From positions 1-58,538 of the IMG/VR virus record IMGVR_UViG_3300038463_000101: a DNA stretch of 58,538 nt. One strand, given 5' to 3'. The stretch's first letter is position 1; every line of letters starts with the position of its first letter. The notes below the pieces were generated by a model that worked only from the letters and a program-made list of their open reading frames with translations, was not told where the DNA came from and did no database searches. This document shows, one piece after another, positions 7,362 to 15,049 of this stretch. The translations under genes and the position numbers were made by a program. The stretch is from a virus.

Positions 7362-7392
7362 AGCCCACGGTTAACCGCCGTGGGCTCTTTTT
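7362..7392 (+). terminator. Intrinsic terminator
   Basis: Stem AGCCCACGG (7362-7370) pairs with CCGTGGGCT (7378-7386), a seven-base loop, then CTTTTT. It ends the DUF932 transcript; the next gene is on the other strand. Confidence 0.9.
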
Positions 7393-7404
7393 ATTGCCGC
7401 GCGG

Positions 7405-7641
7405 TCAAACCTTCCCCTCCTTCATTAGCCTGCTATACAAAGCATGGGCGTCTTTATCGGTAGCAGTTCCCGCCGCGATCATCCGCAAGCACTCCAAAGC
7501 TTCGTAACCAGCCAAGAGCCCGCCGTACAAACGATCAACCCTCGCAAACTCTTTCGGCACATCGGCGCGTAGGATAGCCGCATCGAACAGAAGTTTATAG
7601 AGAGCACGTTCAGCCCGCAGCTGCATTGGCGTCGATGACAC
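7405..7641 (-). CDS. Hypothetical helical protein, 78 aa
   Basis: GTG at 7641 is chosen because GGAGGT lies five bases upstream; an internal ATG at 7626 is the alternative. The protein is almost wholly helical (RAERALYKLLFDAAILRADV, GLLAGYEALECLRMIAAG). It overlaps the 3' end of the RHH gene by about 30 nt, so both are read from one mRNA, and it converges on the DUF932 terminator. Confidence 0.65.
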   Translation of the reverse strand: MSSTPMQLRAERALYKLLFDAAILRADVPKEFARVDRLYGGLLAGYEALECLRMIAAGTATDKDAHALYSRLMKEGKV

Positions 7642-8029
7642 CAAACACCTCCGGCGGCCGTACACAGAGTTCCTCGCCAGTGCTGAGAACCTTCCCGTAT
7701 TGATCGGTCACGACCGGGCCTGGTAACGGAATGCCCAACTTTTCGCGGCAATGCTTGCAAATGCAAATGTAGCGAATACGTCTCTCCTTGCCAGCTCCCC
7801 TTCGGCTATTCGCAAGGTCTGCCCCGATCAGGATATTCCTGCCCTCGCAGTGCTTTCCACCCGCCTTACACTCCGGGCAGATGAAAAACTCATCCTCGAT
7901 CGGGAATCCCAGCAGCGCGAACCGACGGATAGCGTAACGCAGCACGGCCGCCACGCTCATTCCCATCTCAGTCGCCTTACCGTCCAATATGTCTAAGATA
8001 TCGTCTCCAACGTCAACAGTCTTGTGCAT
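7610..8029 (-). CDS. Putative ribbon-helix-helix regulator with zinc ribbon
   Basis: 139 aa. Residues 1-43 look like a ribbon-helix-helix DNA-binding domain: a beta strand (HKTVDVGDDI), a helix, a GMS turn, and VAAVLRYAIRRFALLGF. Residues ~50-95 carry CPEC and CKHC pairs that would bind zinc. Strong ribosome site AGAGGAGAA before ATG 8029. Upstream is an AT-rich region with inverted repeats (8030-8401), so this is a candidate phage regulator and possible repressor; direct evidence for operator binding is absent. Confidence 0.65.
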   Translation of the reverse strand: MHKTVDVGDDILDILDGKATEMGMSVAAVLRYAIRRFALLGFPIEDEFFICPECKAGGKHCEGRNILIGADLANSRRGAGKERRIRYICICKHCREKLGIPLPGPVVTDQYGKVLSTGEELCVRPPEVFGVIDANAAAG

Positions 8030-8401
8030 CGTGTATCGTTCTCCTCTTTATACGACCTTGCGTATGACCAGATGATACCTTATCTTCCAATGTTTTCTCA
8101 AGCCCGCAAATCCGGCCCTGCCATCCTTGCTAAAACCTCAATCGTCCCAAAATTGGAAATACCAATGCAATCAACATCTTACCAGATAACATACTGTAAT
8201 AATATCTCATATGATAATTCAGTAAGGGCATTTGAAACATATGAAAGAATGGGTGGACTGATGGAGGAGGTAAGGATGTTAGAGGAGGAGTGTAGGAGGA
8301 GTGTTAACTCTAACATCAGTCCAGTGGTTTTGTCGAATGTTGGGAAGTGGCACTCCTAGAGAGCACTAGTATGGACTAATGGAAGATACCGAATAATAGA
8401 G
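8030..8401. promoter_or_regulatory. AT-rich intergenic region with inverted repeats
   Basis: No convincing gene. The first half is AT-rich and purine/pyrimidine skewed, with two CATATG sites. It also holds TGGACTGATGG (8254-8264), GATGTTAGAG (8275-8284), CTCTAACATCAGTCCA (8308-8323) and TGGACTAATGG (8372-8382). The third is the reverse complement of the first two joined, giving a long inverted repeat around a GGAGGAGTG-rich purine core. It probably holds promoters and operator sites for the flanking minus genes, or a replication or regulatory RNA element. Confidence 0.5.
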
Positions 8402-8767
8402 CTATTCCAGCTTCAGCCCGTCCAGCTGCTTCCCCGCAGCTCTGATATGCGCCCTCAGATATTGCGCGGCCGCCCGATGCTTACACGCGAACGAAAGCGT
8501 ATCAAGAGCCCGCCCGTTATCGTCTAGCAATAGCAACTTAATCCGCTGATTCGATTGATACACGCGAGCATTAGGACGCGGACCCTTACGAGGTGCCGGC
8601 AGCGCGATGATATCCGAACTCAATGCTCCGCTACTCTGAAAAACATTCCCAAACCCATCTCTTTCGATTGTTCCACGTGAAACACCCCGCTCCATATCGG
8701 GCTCGATTGGCGCAATAGCGTTTGTCTGGACGCGATTGTCAGGTTGTTTGGCAGGCTTGCCTGGCAT
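8402..8767 (-). CDS. Hypothetical protein, 121 aa
   Basis: ATG at 8767. The N-terminal half is low-complexity and polar. The C-terminal half (NQRIKLLLLDDNGRALDTLS, then HRAAAQYLRAHIRAAGKQL) looks like a small alpha/beta domain. No family recognised. It is read leftward from the region holding the CTGGTAGCGTGT repeats. Confidence 0.55.
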   Translation of the reverse strand: MPGKPAKQPDNRVQTNAIAPIEPDMERGVSRGTIERDGFGNVFQSSGALSSDIIALPAPRKGPRPNARVYQSNQRIKLLLLDDNGRALDTLSFACKHRAAAQYLRAHIRAAGKQLDGLKLE

Positions 8768-9145
8768 CTGACCGCGATTCTAGCGCAAACGCGCCATAAA
8801 CGCATATCGGCCGCCCGCCAGCACCCGCGCATACATTCTTCTTCAGAACTTTGTATAGATAGGTCGATAGTCTGGTAATTTTGCTAGTCCATAGTCTGCC
8901 GCCGAGTTGTCGGTTATGGGGAGGCGCAGGAAAATTCGCGGCATGTTCGAGATGCAGAAAAGGGTTGGTGCAGATCCCGGCTGGTAGCGTGTGGGGGGTT
9001 GACAGGGCGGCTGGTAGCGTGTAGACTGGTAGCGTGTAGGCGCATAGCCACAGCTCAGGTACGTTCGGCTTTGCACCCGAAACGTGGAGAGAAGCCTGAT
9101 CGGCCTACGCTTTGCTTTTGATTCGACCAGGGGAAGGAAGGGTAG
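8768..9145. promoter_or_regulatory. Intergenic control region with three CTGGTAGCGTGT repeats
   Basis: No real gene is seen. CTGGTAGCGTGT occurs at 8981, 9011 and 9026. The middle copy lies inside the spacer of a promoter, TTGACA (8999-9004)-N17-TAGACT (9022-9027), which would transcribe rightward into the gene at 9146 after a leader of about 110 nt. Its CTGGTAGCG core is the same as that of the phage-wide operator box CTGGTAGCGACTAG. Confidence 0.7.
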
Positions 9146-9496
9146 ATGTTAAGTGAGCAGATAGCGCAGGTATGCCATGAGGCGAACCGGGCGTATTGTA
9201 GAACGATAGGCGATTATTCGCAGGCTTCATGGGATGAGGCTGCGGAATGGCAGCGGGAGTCGGCGATAGCTGGCGTTAAGTTTGCGCGGGAGAACCCCAA
9301 CGCTCCGATCAGTGCGTTGCATGAGGCGTGGGTGGCGGATAAGGAGGCGGCGGGCTGGGTTTATGGGTCGGTGAAGGACGCAGAGAAAAAGACGCATCCG
9401 TGCATCGTGGTGTATGCGGAGTTGCCGGATGAGCAAAAAGTGAAGGATGCGTTGTTTCGCGGGATAGTGTTGGCGTTGACGAGTGACGACCGATGA
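9146..9496 (+). CDS. RyR-domain phage protein
   Basis: 116 aa. The pattern IAQVCHEANRAYCRTIGDYS, then SAIAGVKFARENPN, ALHEAWVADKEAAGWVYG and the ending ELPDEQKVKDALFRGIV matches the RyR domain, a small helical domain found singly in many phages. Its phage role is unknown. ATG at 9146 has a strong GGGGAAGGAAGGG ribosome site. It is the first gene of the rightward late cluster. Confidence 0.9.
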   Translation: MLSEQIAQVCHEANRAYCRTIGDYSQASWDEAAEWQRESAIAGVKFARENPNAPISALHEAWVADKEAAGWVYGSVKDAEKKTHPCIVVYAELPDEQKVKDALFRGIVLALTSDDR

Positions 9497-9502
9497 GAGG
9501 CA

Positions 9503-9532
9503 TTGACACGTTCATCTGGTAGCGACTACACT
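9503..9532 (+). promoter_or_regulatory. Operator-containing promoter ahead of gene 9542
   Basis: TTGACA (9503-9508), then TCTGGTAGCGAC, then TACACT (9527-9532) at 18-nt spacing. The operator-like CTGGTAGCGACTA spans the spacer and -10. The ATG at 9542 follows the -10 by nine bases, with no ribosome site, so the mRNA would be leaderless. Confidence 0.6.
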
Positions 9533-9541
9533 TGAGCGTAG

Positions 9542-9754
9542 ATGGGAAAGGCACAGGAGAGGACGGCAGAGACGTACCCCGTAGGGACGGAGTTTCACTG
9601 CTTGCGATGTGGATTCAAGTGGCAGAGCCGGAAGGAGTGGCCGAAGCCGAAAGGACCGGATGCCTGCGGTAATTGCAAGAGTGGGCAGTGGTATCGGCCG
9701 CCGCAACGGGTGCCACATGCGAGTAGGGGCGTGGGGGCGGAGCCGGCGGGGTAA
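9542..9754 (+). CDS. Zinc-ribbon protein, 70 aa
   Basis: Two Cys pairs (CLRCGF and CGNC, about 22 residues apart) with aromatic residues between them (FKWQSRKEWPKPKGPDA) form a probable zinc ribbon; the C-terminus is basic and unstructured. The start lies nine bases behind a TACACT box. Function unknown; likely nucleic-acid binding. Confidence 0.65.
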   Translation: MGKAQERTAETYPVGTEFHCLRCGFKWQSRKEWPKPKGPDACGNCKSGQWYRPPQRVPHASRGVGAEPAG

Positions 9755-9758
9755 GGCT

Positions 9759-10133
9759 GTGGCACCCTCATGGGCAGTTAGGCTGCGCACGTTGTTAGAC
9801 GCGACCGGCTGGACGCAGGAGCAGGCATCGGCGCGGTTTAAGCGGTCGTGGTCATCATTGGCGCGGGTCTTGAAGGGTAATAAGACCGTAAAGATGGTGG
9901 AGTTAGTGGTGCGGTTGAAGGAGTTGGAGGAGGCACATGCGGGAGAGATTGAAGCGCTCAGGGCAGGGGTCATCAGTTACCGGAGGCACCGCGGCCGTGA
10001 TGGGAAGCTTAAGAGGAGAGTCCGGTATGACTTCCGGGCGAGAGTCAGAGCGCAAGGGGAGCGCGTTAGTCGGCCTGCTGACCTCGCGGCGATGGGAGCG
10101 GTGGGCGGGGGTAATGAGGGTGAGGGGGTTTGA
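9759..10133 (+). CDS. Helix-turn-helix protein, 124 aa
   Basis: Near the N-terminus, WAVRLRTLLDATGWTQEQAS then ARFKRSWSSLARVLKGNKT has the layout of an XRE-type helix-turn-helix. A predicted coiled helix (VVRLKELEEAHAGEIEALRA) and a very basic tail follow. GTG at 9759, just after the previous stop, is preferred; ATG at 9717 is possible. A candidate transcription regulator or small terminase-like DNA binder. The second half overlaps the next gene in another frame. Confidence 0.6.
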   Translation: MAPSWAVRLRTLLDATGWTQEQASARFKRSWSSLARVLKGNKTVKMVELVVRLKELEEAHAGEIEALRAGVISYRRHRGRDGKLKRRVRYDFRARVRAQGERVSRPADLAAMGAVGGGNEGEGV

Positions 10134-10278
10134 CGTGGAGGAGACGCAGAGGCGGCATGACGCGGCGGTATTATGGCTGCTTCGGCGCGGCATAGACATG
10201 CACACCATAAGACGGCGGGACTTGGATGATCCCAGGTTGAGTAATGAGGAAAGGGAGATGCTGCTTGCCGGTAATTAA
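10027..10278 (+). CDS. Hypothetical protein, 83 aa
   Basis: ATG at 10027 with an AAGAGGAGAG ribosome site, overlapping the end of the HTH gene by about 105 nt in another frame. Basic N-terminus, then a helical segment (DVEETQRRHDAAVLWLLRRG) and DDPRLSNEEREMLLAGN, which looks like a small helical bundle. No family recognised. Confidence 0.55.
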   Translation: MTSGRESERKGSALVGLLTSRRWERWAGVMRVRGFDVEETQRRHDAAVLWLLRRGIDMHTIRRRDLDDPRLSNEEREMLLAGN

Positions 10279-10534
10279 GCCCCGGACACAGGAGGACTAC
10301 GACCGCGAGGTGCGCGAGAGCGCGGTGGCGGCGTTGGCCGAGAAGCTGTTTGTGGCTAAGTTCGACAGCATCTACCTTGGCGATCCTTTAGACCCTAAGT
10401 TACTGGCGCACTGCTTCAATTACGCCGAAGCGTTCCTAAAGGAAGCGGCGCGGAGGCGGGAAGCGGTTCTTTCGTGGCCAGCACCCGACCCGAGGGCCGG
10501 GTATATAGCAGGAATAGCCTATGCCTCGGAGTAA
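10265..10534 (+). CDS. Conserved-looking phage hypothetical, 89 aa
   Basis: TTG at 10265 gives MPVIKPRTQEDYDREV and has GGGAG seven bases upstream; ATG at 10244 would add seven Cys-rich residues and is less likely. The protein is helical throughout, with a central ALAEKLFVAKFDSIY segment and a basic FLKEAARRREAV helix. Function unknown. It overlaps both neighbours, as in a tightly coupled operon. Confidence 0.6.
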   Translation: MPVIKPRTQEDYDREVRESAVAALAEKLFVAKFDSIYLGDPLDPKLLAHCFNYAEAFLKEAARRREAVLSWPAPDPRAGYIAGIAYASE

Positions 10535-10787
10535 CGGACGCCCGCCGGACAGACAGCCGCTTGTGCTGGAGGACGTGCCGCAGCCCTCTCTGCCGGTGTG
10601 CGGTTTTTGCGGCATGTCGCCGGCGATGATCCAGACCGCGTTTCTGAACACGCCGTGGGGAGCGCGACTGGCGACATTCTTTTGCGAGAGTTGCAAGGCA
10701 GTGTTTGGGGTGCAAGTGGTGGCGATGGAGCAGCCGAGGCAGGCAGAGCCACTGATCATGACGCCGGGGGAGGCGTTCAGGCCGTGA
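10521..10787 (+). CDS. Zinc-ribbon protein, 88 aa
   Basis: Cys pairs CGFC and CESC separated by about 24 residues, with WGARLATFFCESCKAVFGVQ forming the second knuckle, typical of small zinc ribbons. The N-terminus is Arg/Pro-rich. It overlaps the previous gene by 14 nt and the next by GTGA. Unknown role. Confidence 0.65.
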   Translation: MPRSNGRPPDRQPLVLEDVPQPSLPVCGFCGMSPAMIQTAFLNTPWGARLATFFCESCKAVFGVQVVAMEQPRQAEPLIMTPGEAFRP

Positions 10788-10960
10788 GTGTTGACAAGTG
10801 TAGGTATCGAGACGATGAGTTACCGCCGAAGTACGCCTTCCCCGCCGGCTTTGCGGACTGTCGGTTTTGCCGAGGCAAGGGCTGTTTTAGTTGCGACGAA
10901 AGAGCGGTAAGGATAAAGAAAGAGCAGGATGCCGTTAAAAAGCCAGACATTACCAAATAA
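10784..10960 (+). CDS. Small Cys-rich protein, 58 aa
   Basis: GTG start overlapping the previous stop. The central GFADCRFCRGKGCFSC has paired Cys with Gly spacing like a half DnaJ zinc finger; the tail is Lys-rich. A longer frame from 10598 was rejected because it runs through the preceding gene. Confidence 0.6.
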   Translation: MSVDKCRYRDDELPPKYAFPAGFADCRFCRGKGCFSCDERAVRIKKEQDAVKKPDITK

Positions 10961-11513
10961 GCGTCTCACCGGCCTCGAACTGATGGCAATTTTGAAAAAG
11001 CATTTCCACGAGATGCTGTCTCGTGATTATGCGTTCACGCCAAACGTGGCTTACGGCCGCGTGGCGGTGAATCTCACAGTGACGCTGCACATTGCCGGGG
11101 TGACCTCCGAGCATGTGGTGCGGTCGTATACCAAGGCGGATGGCGTTATTGAAGGTGAGCCTCCGCTGGCCGACCCGGTGGAAGAGGATGCCGCGCTGAT
11201 TGCGTTGAGCCGGGATTTGAAGATTGATAATCCGAACTTGGAGCGTGTTGCGGCAGATTTGCCCATCGTGTTTCAGCAGCGAGCACAGCAACAGGCCCCG
11301 CAGGAATGGACCCCGCCATTGCCGGGGGAGCCGCCGCCGGATGCGATTATCAAGCCGTATGACGTGGAGACGGTGGAGGTGCGGTATGACAAGGCGCAGT
11401 ATCCAGCGGCGCCGGAGCCGGTAGACCGGGACGTGTCGGCGGAGAAGGGTAAGGAGTTGGGTGTGCCGCATCATGTACGGAAGGGAGCGATGATGAAGGA
11501 GCGGAAAGGATAG
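10929..11513 (+). CDS. Hypothetical protein, 194 aa
   Basis: ATG at 10929 with GAGCAGG upstream; ATG at 10983 (ELMAILKKHFHEMLS) is an alternative. Residues 20-90 look like a beta-rich domain (AYGRVAVNLTVTLHIAGVTS), followed by a long Pro-rich linker and a basic end. No family recognised. It lies among genes preceding the terminase, so a minor packaging or head role is possible but unproven. Confidence 0.6.
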   Translation: MPLKSQTLPNKRLTGLELMAILKKHFHEMLSRDYAFTPNVAYGRVAVNLTVTLHIAGVTSEHVVRSYTKADGVIEGEPPLADPVEEDAALIALSRDLKIDNPNLERVAADLPIVFQQRAQQQAPQEWTPPLPGEPPPDAIIKPYDVETVEVRYDKAQYPAAPEPVDRDVSAEKGKELGVPHHVRKGAMMKERKG

Positions 11514-11517
11514 AGCG

Positions 11518-11808
11518 ATGAGCCAGCCAGACGAGTTTTTATTAAAACAGATGTTGGAGAAAGAAGCCGCCGCGGAGCTAAACCGGGATTGTTTCGGGTC
11601 AAAAGCGGAGGGTGGTCTTGGGTATTGTGACCAAGCAGCTACCTCCAATTTATGCGCGTCTCCCAGCCTTGACGAACAGATCAAGAATCTTGAGTACCGG
11701 ACGCAGTATGATCGCGAGGAGTTGAACCGGCTGCGGGAACTTAAGTTTCTGCTAGAGAAAAACCCGGAGACTGGCCGTATTCTGAAGCTACTGCGTCTAC
11801 AGCCATGA
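11518..11808 (+). CDS. Hypothetical protein, 96 aa
   Basis: ATG at 11518 follows the previous stop by four bases with GGAAAGGATAG upstream. The C-terminal half is a predicted coiled coil (LDEQIKNLEYRTQYDREELN then RLRELKFLLEKN). The middle part is polar with two Cys. Overlaps the next gene by ATGA. Confidence 0.6.
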   Translation: MSQPDEFLLKQMLEKEAAAELNRDCFGSKAEGGLGYCDQAATSNLCASPSLDEQIKNLEYRTQYDREELNRLRELKFLLEKNPETGRILKLLRLQP

Positions 11809-12032
11809 GGCGCTGGCGTCTACTTCTCGGCTTCCGCACGCTTCGCCGTATTGCCGTGGCTCTGGAAAAGCTTGTGGCCATCGAGGAGCAACGCTTGGAG
11901 ATAGAGCGGCAACGTGTGAGCCCTGTGCGACCGAAGCGGCCCAAGATAGCCGAGGTATTTGTGCCTTCGATTGAGGACGCGAACGAGATTTACCGGGAGG
12001 AGCATGGGTATGGGCCGTGGGAGGAAGGATAA
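11805..12032 (+). CDS. Hypothetical helical protein, 75 aa
   Basis: ATGA overlap with the preceding gene. A basic N-terminus and long amphipathic helix (VALEKLVAIEEQRLEIERQR) are followed by a Pro linker and an acidic C-terminus (SIEDANEIYREEHGYGPWEE). No family recognised. Confidence 0.6.
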   Translation: MRRWRLLLGFRTLRRIAVALEKLVAIEEQRLEIERQRVSPVRPKRPKIAEVFVPSIEDANEIYREEHGYGPWEEG

Positions 12033-12729
12033 GCCTAACGGTCCCGGCCCCATTGCCGTGCCTTCCTTGGCCGAGCAAGCCGACCTAGCGGCGAAAGCCA
12101 TCGTTTCCCTGACCAATTACCGCGAGCAGGCATTGATATTGCTCGACGTGACGGAGGATCAAGTGGACGCCTGCCCAAAGATCGGCCATCTCTTCAAAGG
12201 TATCGGCGGCAAGGATCGGGTATTGGAGTTCCTGGAAGGGAGCGAGGAGCCGGATGCGCGGCTGTTGCTGGCGCAGGCAAAGAAGCTCACCACACATCAG
12301 TTGGACGCGGCGCCGTTTGAAGCGCTGTGCTTGGCGGCTGGCTTGACGACGAAACGGGCGTTCGGCCTCGTGGCGGAAGAAGCTACAACGCAGTCGGCGG
12401 CAGCGTCGATGCTGGTGGCTAAGGCCGCAAGAGCGGACGTAGTGAAGGCGACCGTAGACTCGGCATTGACGCCGTTCGGCGTGAAGGACCGCGAGATGCT
12501 GCACAAGGCGGAAGGGTTTGTGCCGGTGCCGAAGACGCAGACAACGTTTGTGCGCGGCGATCAGGTGGTGGATGCGCGGGTGCAAACACAGGTTACGGTA
12601 TTGCCGGCGCTTGAGGCGACGATGCGGAAGCTGGGCGACCGCTTCATGGAGATGACGGAAGCGCAGGTGAAGGCACTGCCGCCGGTCGAGGTTGAGGAAG
12701 TGGAGAGCGAGGAAGAAGATGAAGAGTGA
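12010..12729 (+). CDS. Possible terminase small subunit or packaging accessory, 239 aa
   Basis: ATG at 12010 is preferred for its distance from GGGAGGAG; ATG 12004 is also possible. The protein is mostly helical, with a central LTTHQLDAAPFEALCLAAG segment, and ends in a strongly acidic tail (EVEEVESEEEDEE). The position just upstream of the large terminase is where a small subunit is expected, but no HTH or small-terminase signature is obvious. Treat the function as inference from order. Confidence 0.45.
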   Translation: MGRGRKDKPNGPGPIAVPSLAEQADLAAKAIVSLTNYREQALILLDVTEDQVDACPKIGHLFKGIGGKDRVLEFLEGSEEPDARLLLAQAKKLTTHQLDAAPFEALCLAAGLTTKRAFGLVAEEATTQSAAASMLVAKAARADVVKATVDSALTPFGVKDREMLHKAEGFVPVPKTQTTFVRGDQVVDARVQTQVTVLPALEATMRKLGDRFMEMTEAQVKALPPVEVEEVESEEEDEE

Positions 12730-12910
12730 GCACTGGCACGGCCTCAAGCCCTACGTCATCATCGACCTGCCCGACCGCTGGCCGTGGGAAACTGAGGCGT
12801 GTATGCCAACGCCATCACCGAAGAACGTCTCGGCATCGCCGAAAACGACCTGCGATTCCGGCTTGAGTACCACTCTCCCGGCGAAATTGACGCCTTCAAC
12901 CAACAGTTAG
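12719..12910 (+). CDS. Possible small overlapping ORF, 63 aa
   Basis: ATG with GAGGAAGAAG immediately upstream. The first ~27 residues (KSEHWHGLKPYVIIDLPDRW) look like real protein, while the rest, which overlaps the terminase 5' end, is low-complexity Ser/Thr/Pro. Either a short gene overlapping the terminase start, or evidence that the terminase begins further downstream. Confidence 0.35.
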   Translation: MKSEHWHGLKPYVIIDLPDRWPWETEACMPTPSPKNVSASPKTTCDSGLSTTLPAKLTPSTNS

Positions 12911-15045
12911 AGGCAAAGTACTCAGCCGAATACGCCGCCGCGCAAGTAGCGGCAGCAGGCACCGAAGACCCCGCGAAGTCCTTCCAGGTGTCTCTCCAGC
13001 GAGCTTTGTGCGGGACGACGCCCCGGCTGTCCAGCGAGGAAGTGCGGTTCATCCAGAATGAACGGGCGCTGGTGATGATCGACTGCGCGTACTTCCTGAC
13101 GCGCTACTACTTCATCAAGACGCCGCAGGCCATTCAGCGGTTTACCTTCCTTCCCGGTCAGCGGGCTTACTTCAACGTCATCGCAGAGCTAGAGTCGCGC
13201 TATTCGCCTATCGAGATGATTATTTGCAAGGCGCGGCAGCACGGCATCAGCACGGCTACCGAAGGGATCATTTTGCACCGGGCGGTCACCCATTACGGCG
13301 TGAACGCGGTCGTCGCCAGCGCACAGCGGCAGTCAACCGGCAAGATGGCGCAAATGACCTTTCTTGGTTATGACCGCTTGCCGTGGTGGGTCAGGCCGCT
13401 CAGCACGCGCCGGGTGGAGTCGGATCAAGGCATGTTGGTGTTTGGGTCTTCCGAGTCGGGAATCAGCTTCCAGCACGGTAACCAGCGGTACGGCATCGCG
13501 CGTGGCGACACGGTTAAAATCTACCATCTCTCTGAGGTGGCGTCTTATTCAAATGCCGTCGATTTGATCGAGGCTTCGCTATTTCGTTGCGTCCATCCGC
13601 ACCCGGACGTGTTCGGCGCTCTGGAATCCACGGCGGAAGGCGACACCGGCTGGTGGTACGACAAGTACGGGCAGGCGAAGAAGGACTGGAAGAATAACCG
13701 CTCGCGGCTGTGTCCGCTGTTTTTGCCCTGGTTTATCGGCACCGACAAGTATCCGACGCCAACATGGGCTAGAAATCACCCCGTCCCGACGAACTGGCGG
13801 CCATCGCAAGAAACCCGGCAGATGATGGCGAAGGCTGAATTGTATGTGCGGTCGGCTCCGGTACTCGGAAAGGTGTTGGGAGCCAACTGGACACTGCCGC
13901 GCATTCAAGCCTATTACTGGGAGATCCACTTCCAGGAAGCGCGGGCCACCGGCACGGAAAAAAAGTTTTTCCAGGAAATGCCGACCGACGATGTGGACGC
14001 TTTCCAGGGGTCTTACGATAACGTGTTTGGCCGGGAAGTGATCGCCGATGTCTGGACCAAGCGCAAGACTTCTTACGCCGTCTACGGCTTGGTGGGCCAG
14101 TCTATCGAGGCACGCCACGAGCCGGATAACGACGACGTGGATTTAAGCGAGCGCATTGTGCCGGTGACGTATGTGAACCGGAAAGGGCCAACGTATCGCT
14201 GGGAATTGTGGCCGTTGCAGTGGGCCGAGCCGTTTGGTGAGTTGACCGATATTCGCGATGATGAATCCCACATGGGCAAGCTGTTCGTGTGGGAAGCGCC
14301 AGTGCCGGGGTACGACTACGCGATTGGGGTGGATACCGGCGGTGGGACCGGCGGCGACTCGACGTGCATCTCTGTGGCGCGGCGTGGCCGAAGCCCGCAG
14401 GAGCAGGACGTGCAGGTGGCCGAGTGGCGGTCGAACCTGGTGGGCCACGTCGAAGCGTTCGCCTTTGTGATGCCGATTGCCGCTTACTACGCCCGCTATA
14501 TGGAGGAAACGACGAACTACCGCGAGCCTTACGTAGCGGTCGAGCAAGTGGCCAGCGTGGGCGACACGGTAAACGTGCAGATGAGCAACATGGGCTATGC
14601 GCGGTTCCATAAAATGATCCGGTATGACAGCGTGCCAAAGCAGATGCGGAGAGCGAAGGCGCATAAGCGCGGCTGGTTCACGCACGGCTGGTCGCGGCCC
14701 ATCCTCACTGACGGCTTTGTGATCCTTGTGAAAAATGGCTGGTATGTGGTCAACTCGCCCTACACCATCCGCGAGATGAGCCAGTGGGAAGTGCATTTCA
14801 CGGCTGGCGACAAAGAGAAATTCGAGCACTCCGAAGATTTCACCGACGATGGAATCTTTGCTAACGCGATGGCCGGCTTCTGCCCGAACGATACGAAGAC
14901 GCAGGCGGAACGCACAACCAAGCAATTTACGGCGCAAGACAAGCTTCCAGCGCTGGACATTGCCCCGTTTTGCGGCATAACGTTGTGTCCAGATGGGCAT
15001 GGGGTCGAGGACGCTACCGGGTTAAGGGGTATGATGAGGAGATAA
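12799..15045 (+). CDS. terL: Terminase large subunit
   Basis: 748 aa. It has the ATPase Walker A-like loop CKARQHGIST (near residue 145). The IYHLSEVAS segment, in the place of the DEAD/Walker B plus coupling motif, lies near residue 245. The RNaseH-like nuclease strand YAIGVDTGGGTGGDS (near residue 510) holds the first metal-binding Asp. It cuts concatemeric DNA and drives it through the portal. The GTG start at 12799 gives a plausible helical N-terminus, but the start is uncertain because of the overlapping ORF at 12719. It is followed by two small genes and the portal, the standard packaging order. Confidence 0.9.
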   Translation: MYANAITEERLGIAENDLRFRLEYHSPGEIDAFNQQLEAKYSAEYAAAQVAAAGTEDPAKSFQVSLQRALCGTTPRLSSEEVRFIQNERALVMIDCAYFLTRYYFIKTPQAIQRFTFLPGQRAYFNVIAELESRYSPIEMIICKARQHGISTATEGIILHRAVTHYGVNAVVASAQRQSTGKMAQMTFLGYDRLPWWVRPLSTRRVESDQGMLVFGSSESGISFQHGNQRYGIARGDTVKIYHLSEVASYSNAVDLIEASLFRCVHPHPDVFGALESTAEGDTGWWYDKYGQAKKDWKNNRSRLCPLFLPWFIGTDKYPTPTWARNHPVPTNWRPSQETRQMMAKAELYVRSAPVLGKVLGANWTLPRIQAYYWEIHFQEARATGTEKKFFQEMPTDDVDAFQGSYDNVFGREVIADVWTKRKTSYAVYGLVGQSIEARHEPDNDDVDLSERIVPVTYVNRKGPTYRWELWPLQWAEPFGELTDIRDDESHMGKLFVWEAPVPGYDYAIGVDTGGGTGGDSTCISVARRGRSPQEQDVQVAEWRSNLVGHVEAFAFVMPIAAYYARYMEETTNYREPYVAVEQVASVGDTVNVQMSNMGYARFHKMIRYDSVPKQMRRAKAHKRGWFTHGWSRPILTDGFVILVKNGWYVVNSPYTIREMSQWEVHFTAGDKEKFEHSEDFTDDGIFANAMAGFCPNDTKTQAERTTKQFTAQDKLPALDIAPFCGITLCPDGHGVEDATGLRGMMRR

Positions 15046-15049
15046 ACGC

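Noticed and set aside
8024-8359. 111-aa plus ORF in the AT-rich regulatory gap
   Set aside because: Composition follows the AT-rich repeats and no ribosome site precedes it; antisense to the RHH promoter region.
8843-9076. 77-aa minus ORF with TRYQ repeats
   Set aside because: The repeats arise from the CTGGTAGCGTGT DNA repeats, which have a better explanation as operators.
12085-12747. 220-aa minus-strand ORF opposite the small-terminase candidate
   Set aside because: Shadow of a real gene; His/Arg/Leu-rich composition typical for antisense frames.
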